A stretch of DNA of 64,000 bases from Halomarina litorea (GTDB taxonomy: Archaea; Halobacteriota; Halobacteria; Halobacteriales; Haloarculaceae). The notes beneath the pieces were generated by a model. It worked only from the letters and a program-made list of their open reading frames with translations, ran no database searches and was not told where the DNA came from. Location of the stretch: NCBI RefSeq assembly GCF_024227715.1, contig NZ_CP100448.1, positions 620,001 to 684,000 of the forward strand, in the 5' to 3' direction. Every line of letters begins with the position of its first letter. The stretch's first letter is position 1. This document shows positions 56,386 through 64,000 of the stretch, in pieces. The translations under genes were made by a program, and so were the position numbers.

Positions 56386-58212
56386 TTAGACTGCGTCCTC
56401 CAGTTCGATTCGCGGGGCGATGCCGAGCGCCTTCATCTCGTCGAGCAGCAGCTTGAACGCGTAGCTCATCTCCACCTCGTGGATGTCGGTCTCCTCCTCG
56501 CAGTTCGGACAGTAGATGCGGCGCTGTTCGACGTTCTCGACGGCGGTCATCCCGCAGTTCCCGCAGATGTCGATGAACTCGCGGTCGGACTCGTCGAGGA
56601 GGCGCTCTTTGAGCGCCATCGCCGCGCCGTGTCCGATGAGCACGTCGCGCTCCATCTCCCCGACGCGCAGCCCACCTTCACGCGCGCGCCCCTCCGTGGG
56701 CTGGCGCGTGAGCACCTGTACGGGCCCGCGCGAGCGCGCGTGAATCTTGTTCGAGACCATGTGGTAGAGCTTCTGGTAGAAGATGACCCCGACGAAGATC
56801 TCGGCCTCGACCTTCTCGCCGGTGACGCCCGAGTACATGACCTCCTTGCCCGCGGAGTTGTACCCGTGTTCTTCCAGCGCCGAGCGCAGTTCGTCCTCGT
56901 CCTCGCCCTGGAAGGCCGTCCCGTCGACACGCCGGCCCTCGAACGCGCCGACCTTCCCGCCGAGCATCTCCAGAACGTGACCCACCGTCATCCGCGACGG
57001 CAGGGCGTGCGGGTTGAGGATGAGGTCGGGCACGACGCCCTCCTGCGTGAACGGCATGTCCTCCTGCGGGGCGATGTGGCCGACGACGCCCTTCTGGCCG
57101 TGTCGCGACGCGAACTTGTCCCCGAGTTCGGGGATGCGCTCGTCGCGCACGCTCACCTTCGAGAGCTTCGAGCCGTCCTCGCCCTCCATCAGCGTGACCG
57201 TGTCGACGACGCCGTTCTCGCCCGAGCGCATCGTCACGCTCGTCTCCCGGCGCTTCTGGGGCGACAGGCCGCCCATGTCGTCTGGCTCTTCGAGGAAGCG
57301 CGGCGGCGACGTCTTCCCGAGAAGCACGTCGTTCTCGCCGACGATCGTCTCGGGGTTGACCAGACCGTCCTCGTCGAGGTGGGTGTAGGCTTCCTCGCCG
57401 CGAGCGCCGCGGACCTCGTCGTCGGGCACCTCGAAGCGGTCCTCCTGCCCGCCGGGATAGCGGCGCTCCTCGCCCTCGTACGTCCGGAAGAAGTGCGAGC
57501 GGCCGAGCGCGCGGTCGACTGAGCCGCCGTTGAGGACGAGTGCGTCCTCGATGTTGAACCCCTCGTAGCTCATCACCGCGACGACGAAGTTCTGGGCGGC
57601 GGGGCGATCGTCGAACCCGATCTGCTCGGTGGTCTGGGTCTTGACCATCGAGAGCTGCGGGTAGTGCAGCAGGTGCTGGCGGGTGTCGGGGCGGATGCGG
57701 TAGTTCGCGCTCGGCAGGCCGAGCGACTGCTTGATCATCCCCGACCCCATCGTGATACGGGGTGACGCGTTGTGCTCGGGGTACGGAATCATCCCGGCAC
57801 CGATACCGAAGATGAGCTGTGGGTCGATCTCGAGGTGGGTGTGTTCCGTCGTGAGTTCCTCCTCGTCGACCGCGACGTAGATGTCCTCCTCCTCCTCGGC
57901 GTCGATGAACTCGATGGCCCCCGTCTCGACGAGGTCCTCGAACTCCAGCTGGCCGTTCCGGACGGCCTCGATGTCCTCGTCGCTGACGCGGGGTTCGCCG
58001 TCCTCGATGACGATGAGGGGGCGGCGCGCCCGCCCCGCGTCGGCGTTGACGATGACCTCGCCGGTGCGTTCTTTCACGCTCACGTTGACCATCTGGCTGA
58101 CGTCGCCACGGCGGCGGGCCTGCCGGATGTCGCTCGCGAGCTTGTTCGGGTCGGGGTGCGTCCCGACCAGACTCCCGTTGACGTAGACTTTGGCTTCTCG
58201 TCCCTGACTCAT
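56386..58212 (-). CDS. rpoB1: RNA polymerase subunit B'
   Basis: The product is 608 aa, the C-terminal half of the second-largest subunit. It has [20 protein letters not shown] at the start, [20 protein letters not shown] (conserved region), [20 protein letters not shown] and [15 protein letters not shown]-like [20 protein letters not shown]. The C-terminal zinc ribbon is CGNCGM and CPNCEEE. Split from B'' as in other Euryarchaeota. It is 1 bp from the B'' stop and 3 bp before rpoA1. Confidence 0.97.
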   Translation of the reverse strand: MSQGREAKVYVNGSLVGTHPDPNKLASDIRQARRRGDVSQMVNVSVKERTGEVIVNADAGRARRPLIVIEDGEPRVSDEDIEAVRNGQLEFEDLVETGAIEFIDAEEEEDIYVAVDEEELTTEHTHLEIDPQLIFGIGAGMIPYPEHNASPRITMGSGMIKQSLGLPSANYRIRPDTRQHLLHYPQLSMVKTQTTEQIGFDDRPAAQNFVVAVMSYEGFNIEDALVLNGGSVDRALGRSHFFRTYEGEERRYPGGQEDRFEVPDDEVRGARGEEAYTHLDEDGLVNPETIVGENDVLLGKTSPPRFLEEPDDMGGLSPQKRRETSVTMRSGENGVVDTVTLMEGEDGSKLSKVSVRDERIPELGDKFASRHGQKGVVGHIAPQEDMPFTQEGVVPDLILNPHALPSRMTVGHVLEMLGGKVGAFEGRRVDGTAFQGEDEDELRSALEEHGYNSAGKEVMYSGVTGEKVEAEIFVGVIFYQKLYHMVSNKIHARSRGPVQVLTRQPTEGRAREGGLRVGEMERDVLIGHGAAMALKERLLDESDREFIDICGNCGMTAVENVEQRRIYCPNCEEETDIHEVEMSYAFKLLLDEMKALGIAPRIELEDAV

Positions 58213-58213
58213 G

Positions 58214-59779
58214 TTAGTCGTCCGCTGGCTGCTGTTCGAACGTCTCGATGCCCGGGATGCCCTCGACGCCCATCGCCGAGAGCTCCCGTTTCAGACCGCG
58301 TTCGTCCTCCACGTTCTGGCTCAGCTCCATCGCCTGCGCGAAGTTCTTCACCAGCCCACAGTTCGGCCCCTCGGGGGTCTCCGAGGGACAGATGCGACCC
58401 CACTGGGTCGCGTGCAGGTCACGCGCCTCGAAGTGGGGCTGACTGCGCGACAGCGGCGAGCGGAGCCGCCGGAGGTGCGAGAGCACGCCCATGAAGTCCG
58501 TCCGGTCGACGAGCTGGCTCACGCCGGAGCGCCCGCCCACCCAGTTCCCGGTGGCGATGGGATGTTCGAGGCGCTCGGTCAGCACGTCCGAACGAACCAC
58601 CGTGCTCACCGAGAGCTTCCGGTTGCGCATGTTCGCGCGTTCGAGCTGGTACTTCACGTCGCGTGCCAGCTTGTTCAGCGCGGTGCGGAACAGGTCGCGC
58701 ATCAGGTCGCCCGAGACCTTCAGGCGCTTGTTGGCGTAGTGGTCCTTGTCGTCGGCCTCCCGCCGGTCGAGCGCGAGTTCGAAACACGCCTCGGCCATCC
58801 GGCAGAGGTAGTACGCCTTGTTCATCCGCACTTCCTCCTCGTCGACACCGTCCTCGTGGAGGTGCGGGAGCAGGTAGCGGTCGATGACGTAGTTCGCCCG
58901 CTTCAGCTGGTAGTTCTTGCCCTGACCCGAGGCGACGCGCTTGCCCAGCGTCTCGATGGCCTCCGCCGTGGACTGCACCTCGGCGGCCTCCAGGTTCTCC
59001 AGCATGAACTTCACGATCTCGGGGTCGTCGCTGACCCGGTGGACGATCTCCTCGTCCGATTCGAGACCGAGTGCGCGAACGAGGGTGACGAAGTTGATGC
59101 TTCCCGAGACCGAGGGGAAGGAGACTTCGAGCAGGCCCTCGCGGTTGCGCTCACAGAGCACCAGCGCGCGGTACCCGCGACGCTGGCTGAACGTCTTGGC
59201 GACCTGGATGTCGTCGCCGTACTTGGTGTCGTGTTCGGCGAGGATCTTGTTGGGCGCGAGGTCCTCGCTCGTCATCAACACGCGCTCGGAGCCGTTGACG
59301 ATGAAGTAGCCGCCGGGGTCGGCGGGGTCCTCCCCGATCTCGATGAGTTCGTCCTCGGAGAAGCCGGCGATGTTGCACTTCGAGGACCCGACCATGATGG
59401 GCATCCGACCCACCTTCGTCTCGGCGGTGTCCACGACGTGTTCTTCCTCCTCTTTCCCGCCGCGGATGATAGTCATCTCCATGAACACCGGCGCGGCGTA
59501 GGTGATGTTTCGCAGGCGGGCCTCCTGCGGGTACTGTAGCTCCTCGGAGCCGTCCGCCTCGCGCACTCGCGGCGTGGTGATGCGGACGTCGCCCAGTTCG
59601 ACGTACACCGGCTCCTGCCCCTCCTTGTCGCCGATGTCGGTGTCGATGGTCTCTTTCTCGTCGACGACCTCCTGCATCCCCCGTTCGAGGAACGCGTTGA
59701 ACGAGCGGAAGTGGTGTTCCGCCAGGCGGTCGCGCGAGAAGTACTCTCTCGAGATGGCGCGTCGGTCTTGTCTATTCAT
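58214..59779 (-). CDS. rpoB2: RNA polymerase subunit B''
   Basis: The product is 521 aa, the N-terminal half of the second-largest subunit. It carries [20 protein letters not shown]-like start [20 protein letters not shown], the protrusion ([20 protein letters not shown]), lobe and fork regions, and ends with [20 protein letters not shown], where the two halves are cut in euryarchaea. Its start ATG overlaps the rpoH stop by 4 bp (ATGA). Confidence 0.97.
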   Translation of the reverse strand: MNRQDRRAISREYFSRDRLAEHHFRSFNAFLERGMQEVVDEKETIDTDIGDKEGQEPVYVELGDVRITTPRVREADGSEELQYPQEARLRNITYAAPVFMEMTIIRGGKEEEEHVVDTAETKVGRMPIMVGSSKCNIAGFSEDELIEIGEDPADPGGYFIVNGSERVLMTSEDLAPNKILAEHDTKYGDDIQVAKTFSQRRGYRALVLCERNREGLLEVSFPSVSGSINFVTLVRALGLESDEEIVHRVSDDPEIVKFMLENLEAAEVQSTAEAIETLGKRVASGQGKNYQLKRANYVIDRYLLPHLHEDGVDEEEVRMNKAYYLCRMAEACFELALDRREADDKDHYANKRLKVSGDLMRDLFRTALNKLARDVKYQLERANMRNRKLSVSTVVRSDVLTERLEHPIATGNWVGGRSGVSQLVDRTDFMGVLSHLRRLRSPLSRSQPHFEARDLHATQWGRICPSETPEGPNCGLVKNFAQAMELSQNVEDERGLKRELSAMGVEGIPGIETFEQQPADD

Positions 59780-60006
59780 TCGATTACGAGTCGGTAAACG
59801 ATGGCACGGTCGGTGGTTCGCGAGTCGCGTTCGATGCGGACGACGTCGCCCGGTTCCGCGTCGAGGTCGCGGATGGCCGGGTCACGGCGCTTGATCTTCG
59901 GCAGGTCTGTACGGTCGATGTCGTACTCGTCCAGCACAGCCTCGAGGTCCTCCTCGTCGACGAGGGTGTGCTCCGGAACGAGGTCGTGTTCTGTTGCGTC
60001 TACCAT
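59776..60006 (-). CDS. rpoH: RNA polymerase subunit H
   Basis: The product is 76 aa, archaeal Rpb5 C-terminal domain. The pattern [20 protein letters not shown], then [20 protein letters not shown] and [20 protein letters not shown] is complete. It is the first gene of the RNAP operon: rpoH-rpoB''-rpoB'-rpoA'-rpoA''-nusA, all overlapping or nearly so. A leader of ~35 nt with TATA-like TTATGTG (60066-60072, minus strand) precedes it. Confidence 0.97.
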   Translation of the reverse strand: MVDATEHDLVPEHTLVDEEDLEAVLDEYDIDRTDLPKIKRRDPAIRDLDAEPGDVVRIERDSRTTDRAIVYRLVIE

Positions 60007-60065
60007 GGGTTCCTGACGGTGGAGAAGGCTATCACGAGATACTACAGCGCGCTACTTGTCCTGTA

Positions 60066-60072
60066 CACATAA
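60066..60072 (-). promoter_or_regulatory. Possible RNAP operon TATA element
   Basis: TTATGTG on the minus strand about 60 nt upstream of rpoH, in the only AT-rich patch of the gap. The predicted leader is about 35 nt. Confidence 0.35.
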
Positions 60073-60212
60073 CGCTTACTAACGACGGGCAGCGGCGCTG
60101 CTGAACCCGGGTTTCCCCGGCGGTTGCTGTGCGATTCGTGACCCACCACCGTCAATCTGCCTCCTCCGTGAGCGGCGGTACCACGACTGCTACCGCTCCC
60201 GTTTGGAAAGGG

Positions 60213-60218
60213 TTAAAT
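60213..60218 (+). promoter_or_regulatory. tRNA-Asp TATA box
   Basis: TTAAAT lies 31-36 nt before the tRNA 5' end, giving a short 5' leader for RNase P to remove. Confidence 0.5.
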
Positions 60219-60248
60219 GTGGAACCGCGCTACGATTGAATGCGTTCA

Positions 60249-60321
60249 GCCCGGGTGGTGTAGTGGCCCATCATACGACCCTGTCACGGTCGTGACGCGG
60301 GTTCAAATCCCGCCTCGGGCG
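60249..60321 (+). tRNA. tRNA-Asp(GTC)
   Basis: 73 nt cloverleaf. The acceptor stem GCCCGGG pairs with CTCGGGC, with one G-U pair, and the discriminator is G. The anticodon stem CGACC/GGTCG encloses CTGTCAC, so the anticodon is GTC for aspartate. T-arm GCGGG-TTCAAAT-CCCGC. No intron, no encoded CCA. Its 3' end is duplicated 134 bp downstream. Confidence 0.95.
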
Positions 60322-60325
60322 CTTT
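60299..60325 (+). repeat. att-like repeat, copy 1 (tRNA-Asp 3' end)
   Basis: 27 nt covering the T-arm, acceptor 3' strand and four flanking bases. It matches copy 2 (60433-60459) with one mismatch (A versus G at position 7). Confidence 0.7.
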
Positions 60326-60341
60326 CTGTTGCGAACAACTC

Positions 60342-60369
60342 GCCGAGCACCGCGGAGCGTGTGCTCGGC
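60342..60369. repeat. Hairpin with CGCGGAGCG loop between the att-like repeats
   Basis: 9-bp arms GCCGAGCAC and GTGCTCGGC around a 10-nt loop CGCGGAGCGT. The loop core CGCGGAGCG also forms the centre of the hairpin at 39686-39706. A perfect palindrome GCTCACGTGAGC (60368-60379) follows. Confidence 0.65.
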
Positions 60370-60432
60370 TCACGTGAGCAACGAAACGACGACAGATGAT
60401 TTGAACCAGAGAGCGACTGGAAGGAGCGACCA

Positions 60433-60459
60433 GGGTTCGAATCCCGCCTCGGGCGCTTT
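60433..60459 (+). repeat. att-like repeat, copy 2 (duplicated tRNA 3' end)
   Basis: 26 of 27 bases match the 3' end of tRNA-Asp. There is no tRNA body before it. Such direct repeats mark the right border of elements that integrate at tRNA genes by tyrosine recombinase; here only ~110 bp remain between the copies and no integrase is seen. Confidence 0.6.
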
Positions 60460-60540
60460 TCAGGAACCAACGCACCCAGCGAGGCGTCCAGCCTCGCTCG
60501 TACCGAGATAATAGATACCGAGGGGGGTGAGGTCTCGGAT

Positions 60541-60956
60541 ATGAACACGCCACGGCGAGGCGACGAGGCAGAGGCCAGAGTGCTGCCGGCACTGATGGAC
60601 CGTGGTCCGTCAGTGTCGGTTCCGTTCGGCGACAGCGACCGGTACGACCTCGTCGCTGACGACGGTGACGAACTCTACCGCGTCCAGTGCAAGACCGGAA
60701 GTCGAGTGAACGGGACGGTCCGGTTCAAGCTCTACAGTTCGACGGTGAACGGCGGCGACCGTGTGGATACCGGGTACTCGACCGACGAAGTAGACGCGTA
60801 CGCGGTGGCCGCCCCCGACGACACCGTCTACTGGGTCGACATCGCCGAGAGCGAGCGTGGCGAGATGCGACTCAGGGTCGAAGAACCACATCCCAAGGCC
60901 CGAAGTCGTCCATCAACTGGGCCGCAGACTTCGAACTCGGTGAACGGTTCGACTGA
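60541..60956 (+). pseudogene. Frameshifted PD-(D/E)XK endonuclease-like gene (group I intron-associated type)
   Basis: The first 119 codons encode MNTPRRGDEAEARVLPALMD, then DRYDLVADDGDELYRVQCKT with Asp36, Gln49 and Lys51 as the PD-(D/E)XK catalytic pattern. They continue to MRLRVEEPHPK. There the frame breaks: the family's C-terminus GPKSSINWAADFELGERFD is in the -1 frame, ending at 60956. A single missing G in the AAGG-CCC run at 60895-60902 explains this. Read without correction it continues to 61050 with unrelated residues and runs into crcB. SD-like GGGGGGTGA is 10 nt upstream. Next to the att-like repeats, so a relic of a mobile element. Confidence 0.75.
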
Positions 60957-61034
60957 CGGGGTTCGAGTCGCGCTCTCGTCCCGTCTCGAACGCACAACCG
61001 CTAAACCCCCTCGCTCCGACCCTCGGACGAACGG

Positions 61035-61460
61035 GTGCCCAGACTGGTGAAGACGACGACGCTCCGGCGACTCGAAGTCCTCGCGCTGGTCGCAATCGGC
61101 GGGTTCGCCGGGGCGAACCTGCGCTACTTCGTGGGACTGGTCACGCCCGACGTGGCCGGGACGCTCCTCGTGAACGTCCTCGGGAGCTTCGCCCTCGGAT
61201 TCGTCCTCTACGAGGCCATCCACACCGGGGCCCTCGCGGACGAGACGCGGGCCGTCGTGGGAACGGGTTTTCTCTCCTCCTTTACCACCTACAGCACGTT
61301 CGCACTCCAGACGGTCCAACTGGAGCCGCTGTGGATGCTCGGCAACGTCGTCGCGAGCTACGCGCTCGGGTTCGGCGGCGTGCTGATGGGCCGGTGGCTG
61401 GCGCTCCGTCTCGACGGGAGCGACGCGTCCGGGGTCATCGCCGAATGGGGTGAGCCGTAG
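61035..61460 (+). CDS. crcB: Fluoride exporter CrcB/Fluc, subunit 1
   Basis: The product is 141 aa with four helices. The family pattern is GGFAGANLRYFVGL, LLVNVLGSFALGFVLYE and VGTGFLSSFTTYSTF, with the conserved Phe and Thr of the fluoride path. Fluc channels are dual-topology dimers; two adjacent genes usually encode a heterodimer with opposite orientation, as here. GTG starts at 61035 or 61047 (both in frame). CTAAAC ~28 nt before 61035 may be the TATA box. No fluoride riboswitch is recognisable upstream. Confidence 0.93.
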   Translation: MPRLVKTTTLRRLEVLALVAIGGFAGANLRYFVGLVTPDVAGTLLVNVLGSFALGFVLYEAIHTGALADETRAVVGTGFLSSFTTYSTFALQTVQLEPLWMLGNVVASYALGFGGVLMGRWLALRLDGSDASGVIAEWGEP

Positions 61461-61834
61461 TGGTCGAGTTCGACCCGGCGCACGTCGTCGGGACGGGCGG
61501 GGCCGTCGGTGCGCTCTTGCGCCACGCCGTCGCCCAGCGACTCGACGGCGAGCGGTTCCCAGTGGCAACGCTCGCGGTGAACGTCCTCGGGAGTTTCGCG
61601 CTCGCGGCGTTCGTCTTCGCGGGGGTGGGCGGGGACCTGCTCCTGTTGCTCGGCACCGGCGCGTGCGGGTCGTTCACGACGTTCTCGTCGTTCTCCTTCG
61701 AGACGGTCCGCCTCTGGGAGACGGGTGCCCGCCGGCGAGCGGCCGCCAACGCCCTCGGGAACCTCCTCGGAGCGGGCCTCGCCATCGGCCTCGCGTGGGT
61801 CCTCGTCCGCGTCGTGTTCGGGTTCGGCGGGTGA
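61460..61834 (+). CDS. crcB: Fluoride exporter CrcB/Fluc, subunit 2
   Basis: The product is 124 aa with four helices. Signatures: GTGGAVGALLRHAVAQRL, LAVNVLGSFALAAFVFAG and GACGSFTTFSSFSFETV. It starts with GTG overlapping the stop of the first crcB by one base (TAGTG). Likely the opposite-topology partner in the dimer. Confidence 0.93.
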   Translation: MVEFDPAHVVGTGGAVGALLRHAVAQRLDGERFPVATLAVNVLGSFALAAFVFAGVGGDLLLLLGTGACGSFTTFSSFSFETVRLWETGARRRAAANALGNLLGAGLAIGLAWVLVRVVFGFGG

Positions 61835-61858
61835 CGGGCGAGGGGCGACGGGCGCTCG

Positions 61859-62881
61859 TCACTCCCCGCTGATACGAGGACTCGCGCCGCCGTGGCCCGT
61901 CACGCGCTCGCGGACGCGAATCGCGTGGAGGCCCTCCGTCGCGTCGTCGACGACGAGGGCGTCGCCCGGTCGCTCCGGCATCCGAGAGGCCAGCGACTCG
62001 TCGACGTAGGTGGGCCGCGCATCGCGCAGGGCGGCGAGGTCCGCCCGGCCGGTGAGTCGGTGGCTCACGAGCAGGTCGGCCTGCGAGACGGCCACCGCGG
62101 GGAGTGCGCTCGGGCGCTGGGTGGCCGCCGCGAGGCTCACGCCCGGCCCGCGCCCCCGCGTGAGGAGTCGCCGGAGCGCGGGGGCCGCGAGGCCGTCGAA
62201 GAAGGCGTGGGCCTCGTCGACGACGAGCCACGGGTGCCGGTCCGTGCTCCCCTCGACGCGCGCCCGGTAGCAGTCGTCCGCGACGGCCCGACAGACGGCG
62301 TTCATCGGGGCGCGGTCGAGGCCCGAGCAGTCGAGGACGGTCACCTCGGGACCGAAGAGGTCCGGCGCATCGGCGTCGAAGACGCCCCACGAGGCGGCGA
62401 GCGCGAGGTGGTTCGCGGCCGCGCGGCGCGTGTCCCCGTCGGCCCGCGCGTTCGCGACGAACTCGTGCATCCCGGCGAACGTGTCGCACTCCGTCGCGGC
62501 CCGCCAGACCAGCGCCCCCGTCGCGCCCGTCGGGTCGAGGCCAAGGAGATCACACCACGAGCGCGGGTCGAGGGCGTCCGCGCGGACCGAGGGGTCGACG
62601 ACCGACGCGGGAACGTCGCCGGGGGCGTCAGCGAGCGTCCGGAACGCACCCATCGGGTCCACGACGACCGGCGCGATGGCGTCCACGCGGGCGAGTTCCT
62701 CGCAGAGGACGCCGAGCGTGTAGGTCTTTCCCGCCCCGCGCTTGCCGACGACGAGGGCGGCGTGGGGGCCGCCGAGGTCGAGTCCCACCTCCTCGCCGAG
62801 GCTCCCGTCGCGGGCGCGGTACGCGCCGAGGTGCCCGACGGGGCCGCGCAGGTCGCCCGCCGGGGCGCCGAGTACGTGCAT
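61859..62881 (-). CDS. HerA/FtsK-like ATP-binding protein
   Basis: The product is 340 aa. Walker A GKRGAGKT is at 46-53 (LVVGKRGAGKTYTLGVLCEE). Walker B is HPWLVVDEAHAFFDG (~225-240). A sensor-like ATQRPSALPAVAVSQADLLV and an Arg finger region RLLTRGRGPGVSLAA follow. HerA-like ATPases pump DNA or act on replication forks; this one lacks the N-terminal HAS barrel and is not next to nurA, so its role is unknown. Convergent with crcB2 (24 bp) and divergent from the next gene. Confidence 0.82.
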   Translation of the reverse strand: MHVLGAPAGDLRGPVGHLGAYRARDGSLGEEVGLDLGGPHAALVVGKRGAGKTYTLGVLCEELARVDAIAPVVVDPMGAFRTLADAPGDVPASVVDPSVRADALDPRSWCDLLGLDPTGATGALVWRAATECDTFAGMHEFVANARADGDTRRAAANHLALAASWGVFDADAPDLFGPEVTVLDCSGLDRAPMNAVCRAVADDCYRARVEGSTDRHPWLVVDEAHAFFDGLAAPALRRLLTRGRGPGVSLAAATQRPSALPAVAVSQADLLVSHRLTGRADLAALRDARPTYVDESLASRMPERPGDALVVDDATEGLHAIRVRERVTGHGGASPRISGE

Positions 62882-62956
62882 GGGGCGGGGTGGTCCCGTG
62901 AACCGATTTCAACGCTCGCACGAGGGTTCAAGTACCGAGACGGGACCACCGGCGGT

Positions 62957-63424
62957 ATGCGACAGCGACTCCGCGAGCGACTCCGTGCACTCGTCCGCGA
63001 CGACCGCGCCATCGAGGGACTGCCCATCAGACTCGTCATCGCCCTCGTGGTTGGGGTGGCCAGCCTCAGCGTGATGATGAACATGCTCTCGGGCGTGCAG
63101 GGCCTCGCGGTGGTGGAACTGGACACGAAACCCGTCCCCGAGGTGGTCGGAGAGGGAGACGAGGAACTCGCGGTACAGGTCGTGACGCCGGACGGAACGC
63201 CCGTCGAGGGGGCGACCGTCATCGCGAAGAGCGGGACCGCGCGGCTCGACGGCGTGAAAGACGACAGGACGAACGCGAGCGGGTTCGCGACGTTCGACGT
63301 CGCCCCGAGACTCGGACCGAATCAGGTCGACGGGACGGTGAAGTTCACCGTCAAACCCCCCGCCGGGAGTGAGTACGTCGACCGCCGGGAGAACACGGTC
63401 GTGCTGGTGGTCGAGGGGAAGTAG
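62957..63424 (+). CDS. Membrane-anchored protein with Ig-like/carboxypeptidase regulatory-like domain
   Basis: The product is 155 aa. A very basic N-terminus (RQRLRERLRALVRDD) precedes AIEGLPIRLVIALVVGVASL (22-41), a hydrophobic segment with a prepilin-like E-G-L-P-I start. The remainder (~60-155) is a beta-sandwich: LAVQVVTPDGTPVEGATVIA, then TNASGFATFDVAP and FTVKPPAGSEYVDRRE. It could be a pilin-like or surface protein. No partner genes. Divergent from the HerA-like gene by 75 bp. Confidence 0.7.
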   Translation: MRQRLRERLRALVRDDRAIEGLPIRLVIALVVGVASLSVMMNMLSGVQGLAVVELDTKPVPEVVGEGDEELAVQVVTPDGTPVEGATVIAKSGTARLDGVKDDRTNASGFATFDVAPRLGPNQVDGTVKFTVKPPAGSEYVDRRENTVVLVVEGK

Positions 63425-63425
63425 G

Positions 63426-64000
63426 TCACCGCGAGTCGAGGCGCTCGTCCCAGTCGAGCCACTCCTGTTCCCACCCGCGCCGGCCGTGGGAGTTGCGCTC
63501 GGCGTGTTCACGGTCCTCGCGGACCGTCCGGTTGCGCTCGACGGTACCCGACTGCTCGCCGTCGACGAGCATTGGCTGGAACGCGATGGGGCCGAAGCGC
63601 TCCGACACCCGCCCGGCGGCGTCTACCGCGACGAGCGACTGCTGGTTCCCGCCGAGTGGCATCACGAGGCGGCCCTCGTCGGCCAGTTGTCGGACGAGTG
63701 CCCGGGGCGGTTCGAGCGCGGCCGCTTCGAGGAGAATCCGGTCGTAGGGGGCGTACTCGGGGAGGCCGTCGCCGCCGTTGCGGCAGTCGACGAGTACCGC
63801 GCCGTAGCCGGCGGCGGCGAGATTCGCCCGCGCGTCGAGGACCATCCGGCGGGAGATGTCGACGGCCTGTACCGTCGAGGCCCCGGCTATCTCGGCGACG
63901 ACGGCGGTGGTGTAGCCGACGCCCGCGCCCACGACGAGGACGTTGTCGTCGGGTTCCGTCTCCAGCGCTTCCAGCAGGCGGGCGGCGGTACTCGGCGCGA
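63426..64000 (-). CDS. PCMT-family protein-L-isoaspartate O-methyltransferase-like (5' truncated by window)
   Basis: 191 codons are visible; the start lies beyond the window. SAM motif I is NVLVVGAGVGYTTAVVAEIA, with a following acidic strand VQAVDISRRMVLDARANLAA. APYDRILLEAAALEPPRALV and EGRLVMPLGGNQQSLVAVDA match the family's post-motifs. The C-terminal tail (GTVERNRTVREDREHAERNS onward) is unlike canonical Pcm. Haloarchaea often encode two adjacent PCMT-like genes, one atypical; this is probably the atypical one. Convergent with the previous gene by one base. Confidence 0.85.
   Translation of the reverse strand, partial: APSTAARLLEALETEPDDNVLVVGAGVGYTTAVVAEIAGASTVQAVDISRRMVLDARANLAAAGYGAVLVDCRNGGDGLPEYAPYDRILLEAAALEPPRALVRQLADEGRLVMPLGGNQQSLVAVDAAGRVSERFGPIAFQPMLVDGEQSGTVERNRTVREDREHAERNSHGRRGWEQEWLDWDERLDSR

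Noticed and set aside
54616-57522. Very long open frame (968 codons) on the plus strand opposite rpoA1/rpoB1
   Set aside because: It is antisense to conserved RNAP genes. GC-rich third positions suppress stop codons in the opposite strand; the translation is Val/Arg/Asp-rich with no domain.
60957-61034. Fluoride riboswitch before crcB
   Set aside because: The 78-nt gap lacks the conserved crcB-motif sequence and a TATA-like box lies too close to the start for a leader.
60541-61050. Intact 169-codon protein across the endonuclease region
   Set aside because: The last ~50 codons are unrelated to the family and overlap crcB; the proper C-terminus is in another frame.

Overview
The window is chromosomal DNA from a haloarchaeon (class Halobacteria); the genus cannot be named from the sequence alone. 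The evidence is very high GC, strongly acidic proteins, many Asp/Glu-rich linkers, Tat-type secretion signals with a lipobox, leaderless-looking promoters (TATA box about 25-33 nt before the start codon), RNA polymerase split into A'/A'' and B'/B'', archaeal EF-2 and eIF1, F420 genes and numerous small CPxCG-type zinc proteins.

Layout. 1-1.5 kb: the end of a polysaccharide flippase and a ParB/Srx-like protein, the edge of a surface-glycan cluster. 1.6-7 kb: katG, a D-2-hydroxyacid dehydrogenase, a NUDIX-eIF2B-like fusion and a YfcE-type phosphoesterase. 7.1-8.9 kb: cofE-mer (F420 ligase and an F420-dependent-type reductase). 9.6-13.8 kb: a moxR-DUF58-transglutaminase operon. 13.8-17.9 kb: eIF1, a rhodanese, three tandem NUDIX paralogues and a pair of conserved haloarchaeal genes. 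18-29 kb: glutamate dehydrogenase, a methyltransferase, rimI, aconitase, dUTPase/dCTP-deaminase family, a lipoprotein, an SDR, an amidohydrolase, a flavoprotein reductase and a Tat-exported metzincin. 29.2-36.8 kb: DNA ligase, a beta-lactamase-fold RNA-processing protein, a lipid kinase, MscS and a Tat lipoprotein. 37-45 kb: tRNA-Arg(CCG), MATE, membrane-anchored ferredoxin, 6-phosphogluconate dehydrogenase, valS and an M29 aminopeptidase. 45.6-60 kb, mostly on the minus strand: the information-processing block rpoH-rpoB''-rpoB'-rpoA'-rpoA''-nusA / rps12-rps7 / J-domain protein-EF-2. 60.2-61 kb: tRNA-Asp(GTC), a second copy of its 3' end and a frameshifted PD-(D/E)XK endonuclease gene, read as a decayed integrated element. 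61-64 kb: a crcB pair, a HerA-like ATPase, a membrane-anchored protein and a partial PCMT-family gene.

Most genes are ordinary chromosomal genes. The less ordinary signals are: a set of short-loop hairpins related in core sequence, with a two-hairpin unit in frame inside an SDR gene (25.26-25.31 kb) and relatives between genes (39.66-39.71 kb, 60.34 kb); a 389-nt gene-free stretch with three perfect hairpins (45.2-45.6 kb); the tRNA-Asp att-like duplication with its broken nuclease; 8-bp direct repeats with a 13-nt period in the promoters of both eIF1 and rps12; and a 28-codon upstream ORF that ends next to the glutamate dehydrogenase start. No CRISPR array, rRNA, intact transposase or complete new defence system was seen.
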